A DNA stretch of 64,000 bases, from assembly GCF_026151205.1 (NCBI RefSeq), contig NC_087073.1:22762987-22826986 (forward strand), written 5' to 3'. Of this stretch, positions 1 through 12,500 are shown piece after piece. The position numbers and the translations under genes are program-made. Source of the stretch: Bolinopsis microptera (taxonomy: Eukaryota > Ctenophora > Tentaculata > Lobata > Bolinopsidae). Position 1 is the first letter of the stretch. Each line of letters starts with the position of its first letter. The notes under the pieces are model-generated. The model saw nothing but the letters and a program-made list of their open reading frames with translations. It was not told the origin of the DNA and made no database searches.

Positions 1-1010
1 TAAACCGGGGGCGATATTTAGTACATTTCTGAGAATAAACTGTGGGCGACATTTAGTACAATTCTGAGAATAAACCGTGGGCGACATTTAGTACAATTCT
101 GAGAATAAACCGGGGCGACATTTATTACAATTCTGAGAAGAAACCGGGGCGACATTTAGTACAATTCTGAGAATAAACCAGGTGCGACATTTATTACAAT
201 TCTGAGAAGAAACCGGGGGTGACATTTAGTACAATTCTGAGAATAAACTGTGGGCGACATTTAGTACAATTCTGAGAAGAAACCGGGGGTGACATTTAGT
301 ACAATTCTGAGAATAAACTGTGGGCGACATTCAGTACAATTCTGAGAAGAAACCGGGGGCGGCATTTAGTACAATTCTGAGAATAAACCGGGGGCGATAT
401 TTGTACATTTCTGAGAATAAACTGTAAACCGTGGGCGACATTTAGTACAATTCTGAGAATAAACCGGGGGCGATATTTGTACATTTCTGAGAATAAACTG
501 TAAACCGTGGGCGACATTTAGTACAATTCTGATAATAAACCGGGGGCAACATTTAGTACAATTCTGAGAATAAACCGGGGGCGATATTTGTACATTTCTG
601 AGAATAAACCGGGGGCGAAATTTAGTACAATTCTGAGAATAAACCGGGGGCGATATTTGTACATTTCTGAGAATAAACCGGGGGCGATATTTGTACATTT
701 CTGAGAATAAACCGGGGGCGAAATTTAGTACAATTCTGAGAATAAACCGGGGGCGATATTTGTACAATTCTGAGAATAAACCGGGGGCGATATTTGTACA
801 TTTCTGAGAATAAACCGGGGGCGAAATTTAGTACAATTCTGAGAATAAACCGGGGGCGATATTTGTACAATTCTGAGAATAAACCGAGGGCGATATTTGT
901 ACATTTCTGAGAATAAACCGGGGGCGAAATTTAGTACAATTCTGAGAATAAACCGGGGGCGATATTTGTACATTTCTGAGAATAAACCGGGGGCGATATT
1001 TGTACAAATA
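1..1010. repeat. Tandem array, ~33-36 bp unit
   Basis: The stretch is a run of about 29 imperfect units built on GAGAATAAACCGGGGGCGA followed by a TTTAGTACAATTCT or TTTGTACATTTCT segment. Two spacer types alternate, so units differ by a few bases. The array is cut by the window start. It lies beyond the 3' end of the mannosidase gene, and the short minus-strand reading frames across it are repeat artefacts. Confidence 0.95.
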
Positions 1011-1526
1011 CAATTTTGCTGGAACACCTCCTCTGGAAACTTGTAAATAAATTTTTGTTTAAAAGCTATCTTCTTTAATACTTTGATAGAGTTTACGACT
1101 TGAGACCTTGTGATCTCCAATTCTTTCCAAAATAAATATGTAGCGGTTTAAATCGATAGATATGAGGTTAGCCATAAGTTTGTAGGTTTACAACCTACCA
1201 GGACGCGCGCCGAGTGGAACAAATATTTTACGAGTATCACCCGTTAACCATAAGTGCGCATAACAAAATTGTCAACAGTTAACTTCATAAAAAGAGATCA
1301 CATTAAGTTTAACTTTAACTACACTCCTTCTGTAAAATTCATAAATAAATTCATAAATAAATGATATCTAATCGCTCCCAATAAAATGTACATAATAAGA
1401 AGAAAATTGCATAGGTTTATGGTTCTGAACTTTGTTATCTCCAAACTCGTGGAAAGGAGAGAGAGGGTGAGCCTTACACTCCACCGGAACGGTGAAAACA
1501 TCCTTCAGGGGCTGAAATCAGGTTGA
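1011..1526. other. Unannotated intergenic stretch
   Basis: I see no gene, RNA or repeat that I can name here. It is moderately AT-rich, with short open frames only and no similarity by eye to the other elements in the window. Confidence 0.6.
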
Positions 1527-1985
1527 TAAATATGATGTATAAATTCATGAAGGATCGACTGGGACCGCTTTTTTGGCCGGGCCCGGGACTGATAAAAAGT
1601 ACCGCGCCGGGACCGGGAATAAGACTGGGACCGGGATTAGGCCGGGATTGAGACCGCCAATATGATGTATAAATTCAAGGATCGACTGGGACCGCTTTTT
1701 TGGCCGGGCCCGGGACTGATAAAAAGTACCGCGCCGGGACCGGGAATAAGACTGGGACCGGGATTAGGCCGGGATTGAGACCGGGATCGTAGATAACAAA
1801 CATTTTACTTTTAATATTCTTTGTGCAAAAAGTTGTTTGATAATTTAAGAAAATTAGCAAAAATAAATTTTAAAAACTTAAAATTGGTCCCGGTCAAAAT
1901 TCGGCATTTTAGCCGGGACCGGGATTCCCGGTCCCGGCCGATTTTTTACCAGGACCGGGATTAAGCCGGGATCCCGGTCGAACCT
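1527..1985. repeat. GC-rich GGGACCGGGA repeat with a ~128-bp tandem duplication
   Basis: A block starting AATATGATGTATAAATTCA and continuing through GGGACCGGGAATAAGACTGG occurs twice in a row, near 1530-1657 and 1661-1790. A third part (about 1885-1985) carries the same motif in both orientations (GGTCCCGG and CCGGGACC). This looks like a non-autonomous DNA transposon or its tandem remnant, but I cannot assign a family. Confidence 0.55.
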
Positions 1986-2007
1986 TGTCAGTATAATGTA
2001 TAATGTA

Positions 2008-2097
2008 CAGGGTGGGCCAAAAGTCAGTGGGCATACGTTGGCCTTAAGGGGAGATACACCAAAAACGTTTTTGCTCCGAACATCGATTTTATTTTAT
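2008..2097 (+). mobile_element. Possible mariner/Tc1-like terminal sequence
   Basis: The sequence after a TA dinucleotide reads CAGGGTGGGCCAAAAGTC, which resembles the terminal inverted repeats of Tc1/mariner elements. No matching inverted end was found on the far side of the foldback next to it, so it may be a truncated end. Confidence 0.35.
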
Positions 2098-3370
2098 ATT
2101 ATGGTTAAATAGACAAAAAGAATAAAATTGCACACCTTCAAAATTTTCTAAAAATATTCCCTCATCGAGAAAAAAAAAAATTTTTCTTTTTCGAAAATTT
2201 TAAAAATTTGGAGAAGTCTGTCGCTGTAATACCGATAGTTCGGCCATTTTAAAAGTTTTTTTTGGCTGATTTTTTTACTGAACATTACTTACAATCTGTA
2301 CAAGAAGCCATTGAAAGGATTATATAATTGAACGATAAATGACGAAGTTACAGACCAAACAACTAACAAGGTCGAAAAAAATAAAAATTGAAATTTTTCC
2401 CACTTCTAAAGTTGTACATTTCACCAATCACCCGGGTCAGCAGATATCGCTTCAAAAATTCTTGTGAGTGTAGTTGATGATCATATCAAACTTTTGGAGT
2501 AGGATTTTTCTCAGATTTGAGTTTTAAGCTATGCAATGTGGCCTCAAACGACTGAGTAAAATTCATCGTAAAAAAAGGGCAAAAAAGGCAGATTTAAGGC
2601 TTAAAATGCCTATAACTCAAAAATTATCAGTTTTTTTGAAATAATTTTTACAGAATCATAATCAGCTTGGTAAGACGAATCTTTTAGTACCAAATAGGTG
2701 CTTTTAGAAGAAATAAATTTTGTACAAATTGTACACATATTTTAACAAATTTTGTGTCTTTAAATATTATAAATGTCAAACTAAAAGATTCGTCTTACCA
2801 AGCTGATTACGATCCTGTAAAAATTATTTCAAAAAAACTGATACTTTTTGAGTTATAGGCATTTTAAGCCTTAAATCTGCCTTTTTTGCCCTTTTTTTTA
2901 CGATGAATTTTACTCAGTCGTTTGAGGCCACATTGCATAGCTTAAAACTCAAATCTGAGAAAAATCCTACTCCAAAAAGTTTGATATGATCATCAACTAC
3001 ACTCACAAGAATTTTTGAAGCGATATCTGCTGACCCGGGTGATTGGTGAAATGTACAACTTTAGAAGTGGGAAAAATTTCAATTTTTATTTTTTTCGACC
3101 TTGTTAGTTGTTTGGTCTGTAACTTCGTCATTTATCGTTCAATTATATAATCCTTTCAATGGCTTCTTGTACAGATTGTAAGTAATGTTCAGTAAAAAAA
3201 TCAGCAAAAAAAACTTTTAAAATGGCCGAACTATCGGTATTACAGCGACAGACTTCTCCAAATTTTTAAAATTTTCGAAAAAGAAAAATATTTTTTTTCT
3301 CGATGAGGGAATATTTTTAGAAAATTTTGAAGGTGTGCAATCTTATTCTTTTTGTCTATTTAACCATAAT
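2098..3370. mobile_element. Large foldback (palindromic) element, ~590-bp arms
   Basis: The left arm (about 2098-2688) and right arm (about 2780-3370) are nearly perfect reverse complements with a loop of about 90 bp. The outer ends read TATGGTTAAATAGAC and GTCTATTTAACCATA. The inner ends read AAGACGAATCTTTTAGT and ACTAAAAGATTCGTCTT. No protein is encoded. The right end lies about 10 bp beyond the stop codon of the last predicted mannosidase exon. The few mismatches between arms suggest a recent event or gene conversion. Confidence 0.9.
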
Positions 3371-3379
3371 TTGTCTTGT

Positions 3380-3502
3380 TTACTGTATTAAAAATCGATT
3401 AAAAAAGTATCTTCTGCTAAAAGTAAAATTGGGAAAGAAACGCCCAAAACGATTAACAAATTTCGGATTTTTAATGGTTTTGAATGCCTTCGGTATATAC
3501 GC
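3380..3502 (-). CDS. Candidate last mannosidase exon, ends near foldback
   Basis: After a 62-nt intron, acceptor GCATTATAG opens 40 codons ending at TAA. The part [18 protein letters not shown] vaguely resembles the HLLPN...TTLTF segment near the family's C-terminus. It lacks the final part of the last beta-sheet domain. The foldback arm starts within about 10 bp, so the true 3' end may have been lost. Confidence 0.45.
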   Translation of the reverse strand, partial: AYIPKAFKTIKNPKFVNRFGRFFPNFTFSRRYFFNRFLIQ

Positions 3503-6500
3503 CTATAATGCAAAAAATAGAATATTAATATTATTATAAAACACAAAACTTAATGATAACTCACTTTGCTTTTGTGATTTTGACAATACTGAGAGTAATC
3601 CATCTGACAAGTGAATCCCAAGTTTCTGATAATGAGAAGGGAGGTGTCAGCTTCTTCATCCACTAATCTCAGGTTAACTAGCTCCTCGTCACACGGCAGA
3701 CTCTTCCTGTACATATGGATCATCATTAATTAATCACTCTACACTCGAGTGTCACGTGACTTTTTAAACACGTTCTCTTGGTGGCCCTGAATGACTATTC
3801 GAAATTCTAGCCCTCTGATCTGATCCCAACCCTAACGCTCCTACTAAATCGCTCGCCCAAATTTTAAGAAAATTCTTGTGAAAAGGCCCTTTGGCCTTGG
3901 GAAAGAAATTGATCTTCATCAGTGATCAGTGTATTTTTGGACGCTGATTCCGAATCACACGGGGTGTGATTAAGAATCAACGTCCGAAAATACATCGATT
4001 GAAATTGGTCTCAACTGTTGGGGGCCCTTTTAGAACAAAAAATGCGGCCGCTTTTCTTTTGTGGATGGCCGCTCAATTTCCCAATCCGTGATGGTTTATC
4101 ATATTCCATACAACCTTGTATATTGGGACCCCAGTCTTTATTGTTTATAAGCATGCATATATCATATATGTGATATGGCGGAGTGACAGGCCGAGCGCCG
4201 CCCAGTTAATATAATTCCATGTTGAATTTGAAAATTGTGTATATTTCTATGTAACCACATGTTTATTGTTTATGCAAGGGGCCATCTACTTAGGACGTCC
4301 GGCAAATAGGAAGGGGGGTGGTTTTGGAATTTCGGACAAATCCGGACAGGGGGAGGGGGGTGGTTTCTGAAAATCCGGACGTTCGGAAATTTTGGCAGAA
4401 TTAACGAAAATTCCCATTTATTTCGACTCTTTGAATTTTATTTCAACTCTTTGAATTTTATTAACAATGAATTTGAGTTGGTTTTATTTGTAGTCTTAAA
4501 AGTAGCTGGAATTCTGACGTCCGGGGAAGGGGGGAGGGTTTTGAAAATTCGGACACACCCGGACAGGGGGAGGGGGTGGTTTGAAAATCTACGATTTTGG
4601 CGGACGTCCTAAGTAGATGGCCCCTTTGCTTATTTGCTTCCTCATAGTTTTTATTGAAACTATACCAAAATTACACACGAACGAACGAACGAACGAACGA
4701 ACGAACGAACGAACGAACGCAAACACTTTTTGGAATCATTAGTATAGGTATATCCTCACATGAGTTGTACAAATCTGGTAGATGAAGAGTCCCCAGGTTT
4801 ATGTCCCGCGAAAACAGGGTGCATAAGGGACTGCTGAACCCAGTAGCTCAAAAGAGAGGGGTACTCAACAACGTAGTCCTCCACTTTAGCACCGGGACCA
4901 AATTCCACAAGGAGTCGTAGTCGCGCCGGTGTGGGAACGTTGTCGTCCAAACCCTGGCCTAGACCTCTCCCATCATCTTTCTGGTTCCTTCTGTCCAGCA
5001 CTACTTCTAGATAACCTGGCAGTGTAACTATGGTAACCTGGCAGATAACAGAGTGTAACTATGGTAACTATGGTAACCTGGCAGATAACAGAGTGTAACT
5101 ATGGTAACTATGGTAACTATGGTAACTATGGTAACTATGGTAACTATGGTAACTATGGTAACTATGGTAACTATGGTAACTATGGTAACTATGGTAACAG
5201 AGACTCACCCTCTTTCAGCGAAGCCACACCGTGAGGTTCAGAACTGAGTACTGAGAACCGAGTCTCTGAATCTTGGATAAAGGCTGTAGAGGGCATCGGG
5301 AAGAAGTTACCCTGGTACGTGGTATTGCGGGTAAGTAAATAAGGCGAACAGGGGGAAAACTTTTTAAACATAGATAATATCATATTATTCATTTCGCTGG
5401 TATGGCTGATCCCCCTAGTAATAAAACGACCTGAAAAAAAACCTGAATTTTAAGTTTGTCTTTGTATTTGTGCTGCTGGATAGTGTGTCCATTAAGATCA
5501 GTAAACAAGCTTCCTCCACTCTTAATATCAGTTTTAAATCTCATACTAAGGTCCCCTACTTCCTTCAGATCTGTCAAAATCTCCAACTCAACATATTCCT
5601 CTTCTACACCTGAATAGGATAAGATGCAGCTCTTAAACAGAGGGGTAGGAAGAGGCCCCCCCTCCCCATAAAATCTTGGAAAGGGGCCAATTTTTTTGGC
5701 CCCATTCCATTTTTTGTAAACTTGATTTGGTCAACTGCTATCTCGAAATCAAGTTTCACAAAAAAATACCCATTGAAATTTGATCGAATTAAAAAAAAAA
5801 GTATATCACAATGCTGGCAAGCATTACCGTCGCCCTTATATTCACAATACTATTTACCCCCTATACTAGTATATCCCCTTTATTGTTTTCCAGGCATTAA
5901 GACTCATCGAAAGTAGTTCAGCAGGTAAATTTAAGTTCAAAACATTCTAATTCAATGTTAAAGATGACAGGAATAAGAAATAGTTATGTGGAGGTTTTTT
6001 AGAAATTTGCGCAAAATACGCGCCAGCATGTTATACGAAATTAGGTAAAAAACCCAAAATCGCCATATTCAGGTGCCTTAAAAACCATGTTAAAATTGAG
6101 TTAGAGATCTGAAACTTTGCACGGCGTCTAGACCTGTCCAAATCGACTGTAAAAAAAATTGCATGTTTTCAGGAGTATCGGGAGATGGGTTTTCTGGAAC
6201 CCCTTTTTACAACAGATTGTCGTAGAAGTATATATATATATATATAGACGCTTTTGAAGTCAATTGTAGCCTACATTTAAGTGTCCGTAGATTCAAAAGT
6301 ATAAAAGATACAGTCATTTCGAACCACAGGTTTTAAAGATAATTGTTTATACTTTAGTTTACATTATATCAAAAAATAATTTATCTTCATCATCAACACT
6401 TGATGACGTCATCAAATTAGGTGTTTTTAAAACTTGGTTTTTGACAAAGTAACAACTTTTCAAATCGATTTAAACCATTAAGGAGTAAATTTTATTCAAA

Positions 6501-9500
6501 ACTTGAGGACATTTTCATCTTAGATAATTGTTCAAGCATTCTGAAAATCTACCGGAATAGTTTCTTACTTTGCTCCTTCATAAAGATATCGCTATTGAAG
6601 TAAGTGCTTTTTTGAAGAATAATTTTATAAAAACACAAAAGTTGTGAATTAGTATTCTCTGGTGTTGGGCCATCCCTTGGGTTGTGCCTGTGGAGCTCAA
6701 TTTTGCTTTTTAAAGGTCTAAATTGTGTTTATAGGCTAGTTTAAAGTTGGAAAATCAAAAAGTTGCACACGTGGGGACACGCCCAGTTTGATAGAAAAAT
6801 TGCTAAAATTACTGAAAATTGCTGTTTTCACCATTTTTATCAACTTTGGAGTCTCGTTGTGATCCAAGTTCTATATGAAATCTTCTGAAACTTTGCATGC
6901 TTATTAAACTATATATAAAATACGCTATGCAAAAATTTACGGTGATTCAATATCTGTATCCGCACGCAACGTCCGCTCAAAGTTTGCACGTGCGAAAGGT
7001 GAGAATTTGCTCATTCGTGATTTCGAATAAAATCTGCTTTCCTACGATATTTAAATGGCATTATATATGAATTTAATGCCAACTTGATAAGTAAAAAGTG
7101 CCATATTCAGTCAGGTAAAATTTCGAAATTGAATGAAATTACCTCCTAATTATTAATATAAATATTAATGAAGTTATGAGTTACATTTCGGCTTTGTAAA
7201 TTATCTTGACATTATAATCAAAAAGAGATGATATTTGACCAAAACCCATAATCATGGGTAGAGTGTACCGCTGCCAGTGTCTCTCTTTTCCAAACAAAAG
7301 GAAATGATATTAATTTGAATAACCGTCCGAAAATGCAAATTGATACGAGAATGAAATCGGTCGCTCGCTTTTTCCAATCAATAAGCATTATATTACAATT
7401 CGTAAGCCGTGATCGAATGGAAAAAGCGAGCGAACCGATTCATTCTCGGTATCAATTTGCATTTTCGGAACGGGTTTATTCAAAATTTAAAATTTATTTT
7501 CCTTTTTTTTTGGAAAAGAGGACACTGGCGCGGTACACTTACCCCCGGGTTTGGGGGGTTTTTTAAATTCAAGTATATTAAAAAGAGGTTTTTCCCGATT
7601 TTGAGAGCGGAATAACTTTAATATGCCCCCCCCCCCCCACCCTTTTTGGACCTAAGGGTATTTCCGTAAAAGGGCTTGACCCCCCAAGGCACACAAAGCC
7701 AAAATCTTTTGTTTTATCAAAACCCCTGCTAGCCAACCGAAAAAAATTCTGAAATTTCCCCAAAAATACACTAGTACCCTTTTTCGAAACAACTTTTAAA
7801 TTTGCAAGAGCTGCTGTGGGATGGCTTAATATCAAAATTAAAAAAAATTATTATTGAAATGTTTTTGAAACTGTGTTTGAAAATTTTATAAAACCCAAAT
7901 TGCTCCTAGGCTTTTTGCATGAGAAAATCTTCAAAAAAATTTTGCCCCACGGCGAATTTCGCCATTATTTTCCCATTCTAACGAAATTTGGACAGGAAGC
8001 AGCTTTCGGCAGTCCCCCCAAAAATTTTAAAAAAAAAAAGTTTTAAAGGGATTTTAAAAATGATTTTTTATTTTTGCAGGTTTTTTAATTAACATACCCC
8101 CCCAAAAGGGTTTGTGTATGATGACTGTTTCTGTCATACTTTACAACTGCCTTTTGCTTAAGGGCCCTTTTATTACCACAATTCGAGGTCGAGACGTCTC
8201 TACAAATGCAACAAACAGGGTATAAGTACTCTACTAACAAGTATTTACCCTGCTATCTAATACTCCCCTGCTACTCAACAAGTATCACACTGCTAAATCA
8301 AAAGTACTCAACCGGGACTCAACAAATCCCCCCCCGCACTCAACAAGTACCCCCTGCTCTCGACAATACTCACCCTGCTACCAACAAGTACTCACCCCGC
8401 ACTCAACAAGTATCAAGCACTCAACAAGTAAACCCCCCCTAACAAGTACTCAAACCCCGCAAATAAAAAATAATCACCCCGACTTTAACAAGTATCCCCC
8501 TTACCCAAGTACTCCCCCCTGCTACCCAACAAGTACTCACCCTGCTATCAACAATTTTCCATCCTTTCCAACAAGTACTTCCCCCCGCTACTCGACAAGT
8601 ACTCCCCCTGCTATCAACAAACTCACCCCGCGCTCAACAAATATTCACCCTGACTCAACAAGACTCCCCCACTCAAAAGTACTCACCCCGCTACTCAAAA
8701 AAGTACTCACCCCCGCATCACAAGAATCACCCTGCACCCCAACAAGTACTCACCCTGCTACCAAAAATATCACCCTCTACTCAACAATTCTCACCCTGCT
8801 AATCAACAAGTACCACCCTCTACTCCCAAAAGTACTCACCCGATCAAAAGTATCACCCCCTTTCTCAACAATTCTCACCCCTCTCAACAATTATCACCCG
8901 CTATCAACAAATTTCACCCCCGCACCAAAAAAGTATTCCCCCCTGTACTCAAAAGTACTCACCCTGCCCAAAAGTACTAACCCGCAAATCAACAAGTCTA
9001 CCCTGCTGCTCAAAAATCTCCCTGCATCAAAAGTACTCACCCCGGGCTCAACAAAACTCATGGTACTCAAAAAAGTCTCACCCTGTGTTTAAAAGTACCA
9101 CCCTGCTACTCAACAAGTAAAACCCTGCTAAACAATACTCACCCTGCTCTCAACAAGTACTCACCCCCCTGTCAACAAGTACTCACAGGGTGCTCAACAA
9201 AGTCCTCCCGCCTCAACAAGTACTTTAAAACCCCCCCCCCCACCAAGTTTTCCCCTGCTCTCAAAAAGTACTTTAAACCTGCACCAACAAACAATCAAAA
9301 AGTAAATCACCCTGTTATCGAAAATACTCCCGTTGAGCAGGGGGGCCCTTGGTAAGAAAAGGGGAAGCACCCGCAGTATTGTTGTACAGCAGTATTTTTC
9401 CTCTCCATTCTCGTTACCCCCCCTTTCCTTAAGTGTTGTATAGCCGCCCCATAATTATGACGGTTAGTATTATTAATTACCTAAAAAAATTAACTAAAAT

Positions 9501-12500
9501 AAAAACACGTGACTTTAAACACAAAATTGACCCCCCGTCCCCGCAGCCAAGACAATCTGAGTTTTTTCGTCCCCAAACAATATCTTTGCAATGACCCCAG
9601 AGTGGATCCTGCGTGGGGAAAGTCGTGAAATCAGGTGCCAGCTCGTATTGTAAACGTCTACGGCCCTTTTTTTATCGGGGGGCCCCTGGGACCATTTTGT
9701 AACTGAGGGATATTTTATAAAAATAACCAGTGACTTTGCCAGCCTAAACAAAAGAAACAAAAGCTTTGCTTTTAGAAAACATTTTGCCTGCTTCGAAAAT
9801 TTCCCGGAGGAAAAATTAAAGTTTTAGTGTCCCCCATTGAATTAAAACCAAATCCCCCAAAATTCCAACGCAGAAAAATGCAGAAAAAGGGCAAAAAATA
9901 CCGTTGCACCGTGCTTCGACTTTCTGGGTTTTTTTTTCCTCTTTATGCTTGATTTGGAGGGCTTTCGACGCGCCCCCGCGAAAAAATCATTTTTGCTTTG
10001 CTTTATTTCCCGCAGATCATGAAAACCCTTTGGGCAGGACTCGAAGGGTAAAACGTAAAACAATCAAAAAGGGTGTAAAATGAAAAAATTCAAAAATTTA
10101 CCCCCAAAATGGTCTTAAAAAAAAAATTTGTTCCTTAGAATTTTGTGAGCGTACGTTTGTGACCACAAAACTTTAAAAAAAGTTTTAAGGGGCCCCGGGT
10201 GATCGATACAGTTTTTCCCTTTCCGCAGGAGACATTTTAAAAAGTCAGGGGGGGGGATTTGGGAACAATCCGAAAATAAACGGTTGAAGTTTGGGTTTCA
10301 ACCCAAAGGGGCCCCATTAGAACAACTCGAAATCGATGTAGAGTGATTTAGCCGCTCGTAACCCCTTTCGGCACTGAGGGATGGATCGGGGAAAATTGAG
10401 TGTTTTTAGTAGTACTATAACGACGGTCCACTCAATGTTTTGGGGTTTTGGGAACAATTTATTCGAATAATTGGGAAGTTAGCACTACGTTTGTATGGAC
10501 GGGGGGCGTGTTGTTAGCAGTACTTTTTATAGGACGGAGGGGTGTTGCTCGGGAACGTTGTTTTTAAAAAGACGGAGGGGGTGTTTTAGGGTTCGACGTT
10601 TTTTTAAGAACGGAGGGGGTGTTGCAGGGACGTAGTTTGTTGAGCGGGGGGTGGTTTTGCTATGGTTCGATTTTTTATAGGGACGGGGGGCGTGTTGCAT
10701 TTCGTACTTTGGAAGAGACAGAGGCGTGTTTTTAGGGGAACGTACTTTGTTAGAGCGGAGGGCGTGTTGCTTGGTAACGTACGTTTGTATGGAGGGGGCG
10801 TGTTGCTATGGTTACGTAGTTTTTATAAACGGGGGGGCGGGTTTCTATGGTTACGTACGTTTGTTAGAGACAGAGGGGGTGTCAGCAAGGGAAAACCAGG
10901 GATTTAGATTGAGGTACCCCTTTCCTATTCCCAGGGTCAGATGTTTGGTAACATGCTCCCCCCTAAACCCCGTCACCTTTCGAATAAAAAAGGGGGGATA
11001 CCAGGGGGGTTACAGCAGGGGGGGGGCACGAGGGGGTTTTCAGCAGGAGGGGGGGAGCAGGAGGGTTACAGCGAGGGGGGTTACAGAAGGTGGGGAGCAA
11101 AGGAGGGGGTTACAGCAGAGGGGGGTTTTACAGGAGGGGGTTACGCGAGGGGTGGGACAGGAGGGGGAAGCAGGAGGGGGTTAAGCAAGGGGGGGCAGAG
11201 GGGGGGTTTCGGGGGGGGGTTGCAGCAGGGGGGGGCGAGGTGGGGATTTTTACAGCAGGAGGGGGGTTTCAGCGGAGGGGGGCAGCAGGAGGGGGTTTTT
11301 CAGGAGGAGGGGGTGCAGCAGGGGGGAGTTACAGAGGAGGGGTTAAAAAGGGGGGGGTGGGGGAAAAGGGGTTTTCGGGAGGGGGGGGTTACAGCAGGGG
11401 GTTTACAGCGGGGGGGGTGGCGGGAGGGGGGGGACAGAGGGGGTGGCAAACCCGGGGGGTTAAGAGGAGGGGGGTTAAGCAGGGGGGGGTTACAGCAGGG
11501 GGGGGGTCAGAGGAGGGCGGCAGCAGGAGGGGGTTAAGAGGAGGGGGGGGGGCAGCAGGAGGGGTGGGGGGCAGGGGGGGTTCAGCAGGGGGGGGGTTAC
11601 AGCAGGGGGGGGTGGCAGCGAGAGGGATGGTTTCCCCGGGGAGGGGGGTTACAGCGGGAGGGGTGGAGAGGGGGGGTTAATCAGGGGGGGGTTAAGCAGG
11701 AGGGTGGCAAGAGGTTTTACAGGGCAAAAGGGAGGGGGGGGGAAAAGCAGGGGGGGGTTCCCCCGGAGGGGACACAAAGGGGGTTACAGCAAGGGGGGGG
11801 CGCAGGAGGGGTAAGCAGGGGGGGGTTTGGGAGAGGAGGGGGTACTCAGGGGGGGTTACATCAGGAGGGGGGTTAATCACGGGGTTTCAGCAGGGGGGGG
11901 TGGCAGCAGGAGGGGGGGGCACAGGAGAGGGTTACACAGGGGGGGGTTACATCAGGAGGGGTGGGAGCAGGGGGGGTTATATAGGGGGGGGGTTCATCAA
12001 AGGGGGGGGGTTTCAGCGGAGGGTGGGGAAAACAGGAGGGGGTTTCAGGGGAGGGGTTAACAGGAGGGGGGGTTACACAGGAGGGGGGGCAGCAGGAGGG
12101 GTTAAGCAGGAGGGGGACAGCGGAGGGGTTACAGCGGGGGGTGCAGCAGGAGGGGGTGGCAGCAGAGGGTTTTCAGAGGGGGGGTTCAGCAGGGGGGGTG
12201 GCAGCAGGGGGGGTGGCAGCAGAGGGGGTTTCATCAGGGGGGGGTTTTCATCAGAGGGGGGGTTTCGCAGGAGGGGTGGAGCAGGGGGGTTACAGCAGGG
12301 GGAGTTCAGCAGGAGGGGGGTTCAGCAGGAGGGTGGCACAGGGAGGGGTTACAGCAGGGGGGGGTTACAGCAGGGGGGGTTACAGAAGGGGGGCGCAGGG
12401 GGGGGGGGCAGCGGAGGGGGTTACAGCGGGGGGGGTGGCAGCAGGAGGGGTTAAAATCAGGGGGGGGTTCATCCCGGGGTTACAGCAGGAGGGGGCGCGG

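Noticed and set aside
4756-5586. Three separate small minus-strand genes
   Set aside because: They are exons 21-23 of the one mannosidase gene, joined by matching phases and homology.
10261-10320. Possible mannosidase exon (minus strand, [15 protein letters not shown])
   Set aside because: Similarity to the family segment before VPP is too weak, and no convincing splice sites flank it in this noisy region.
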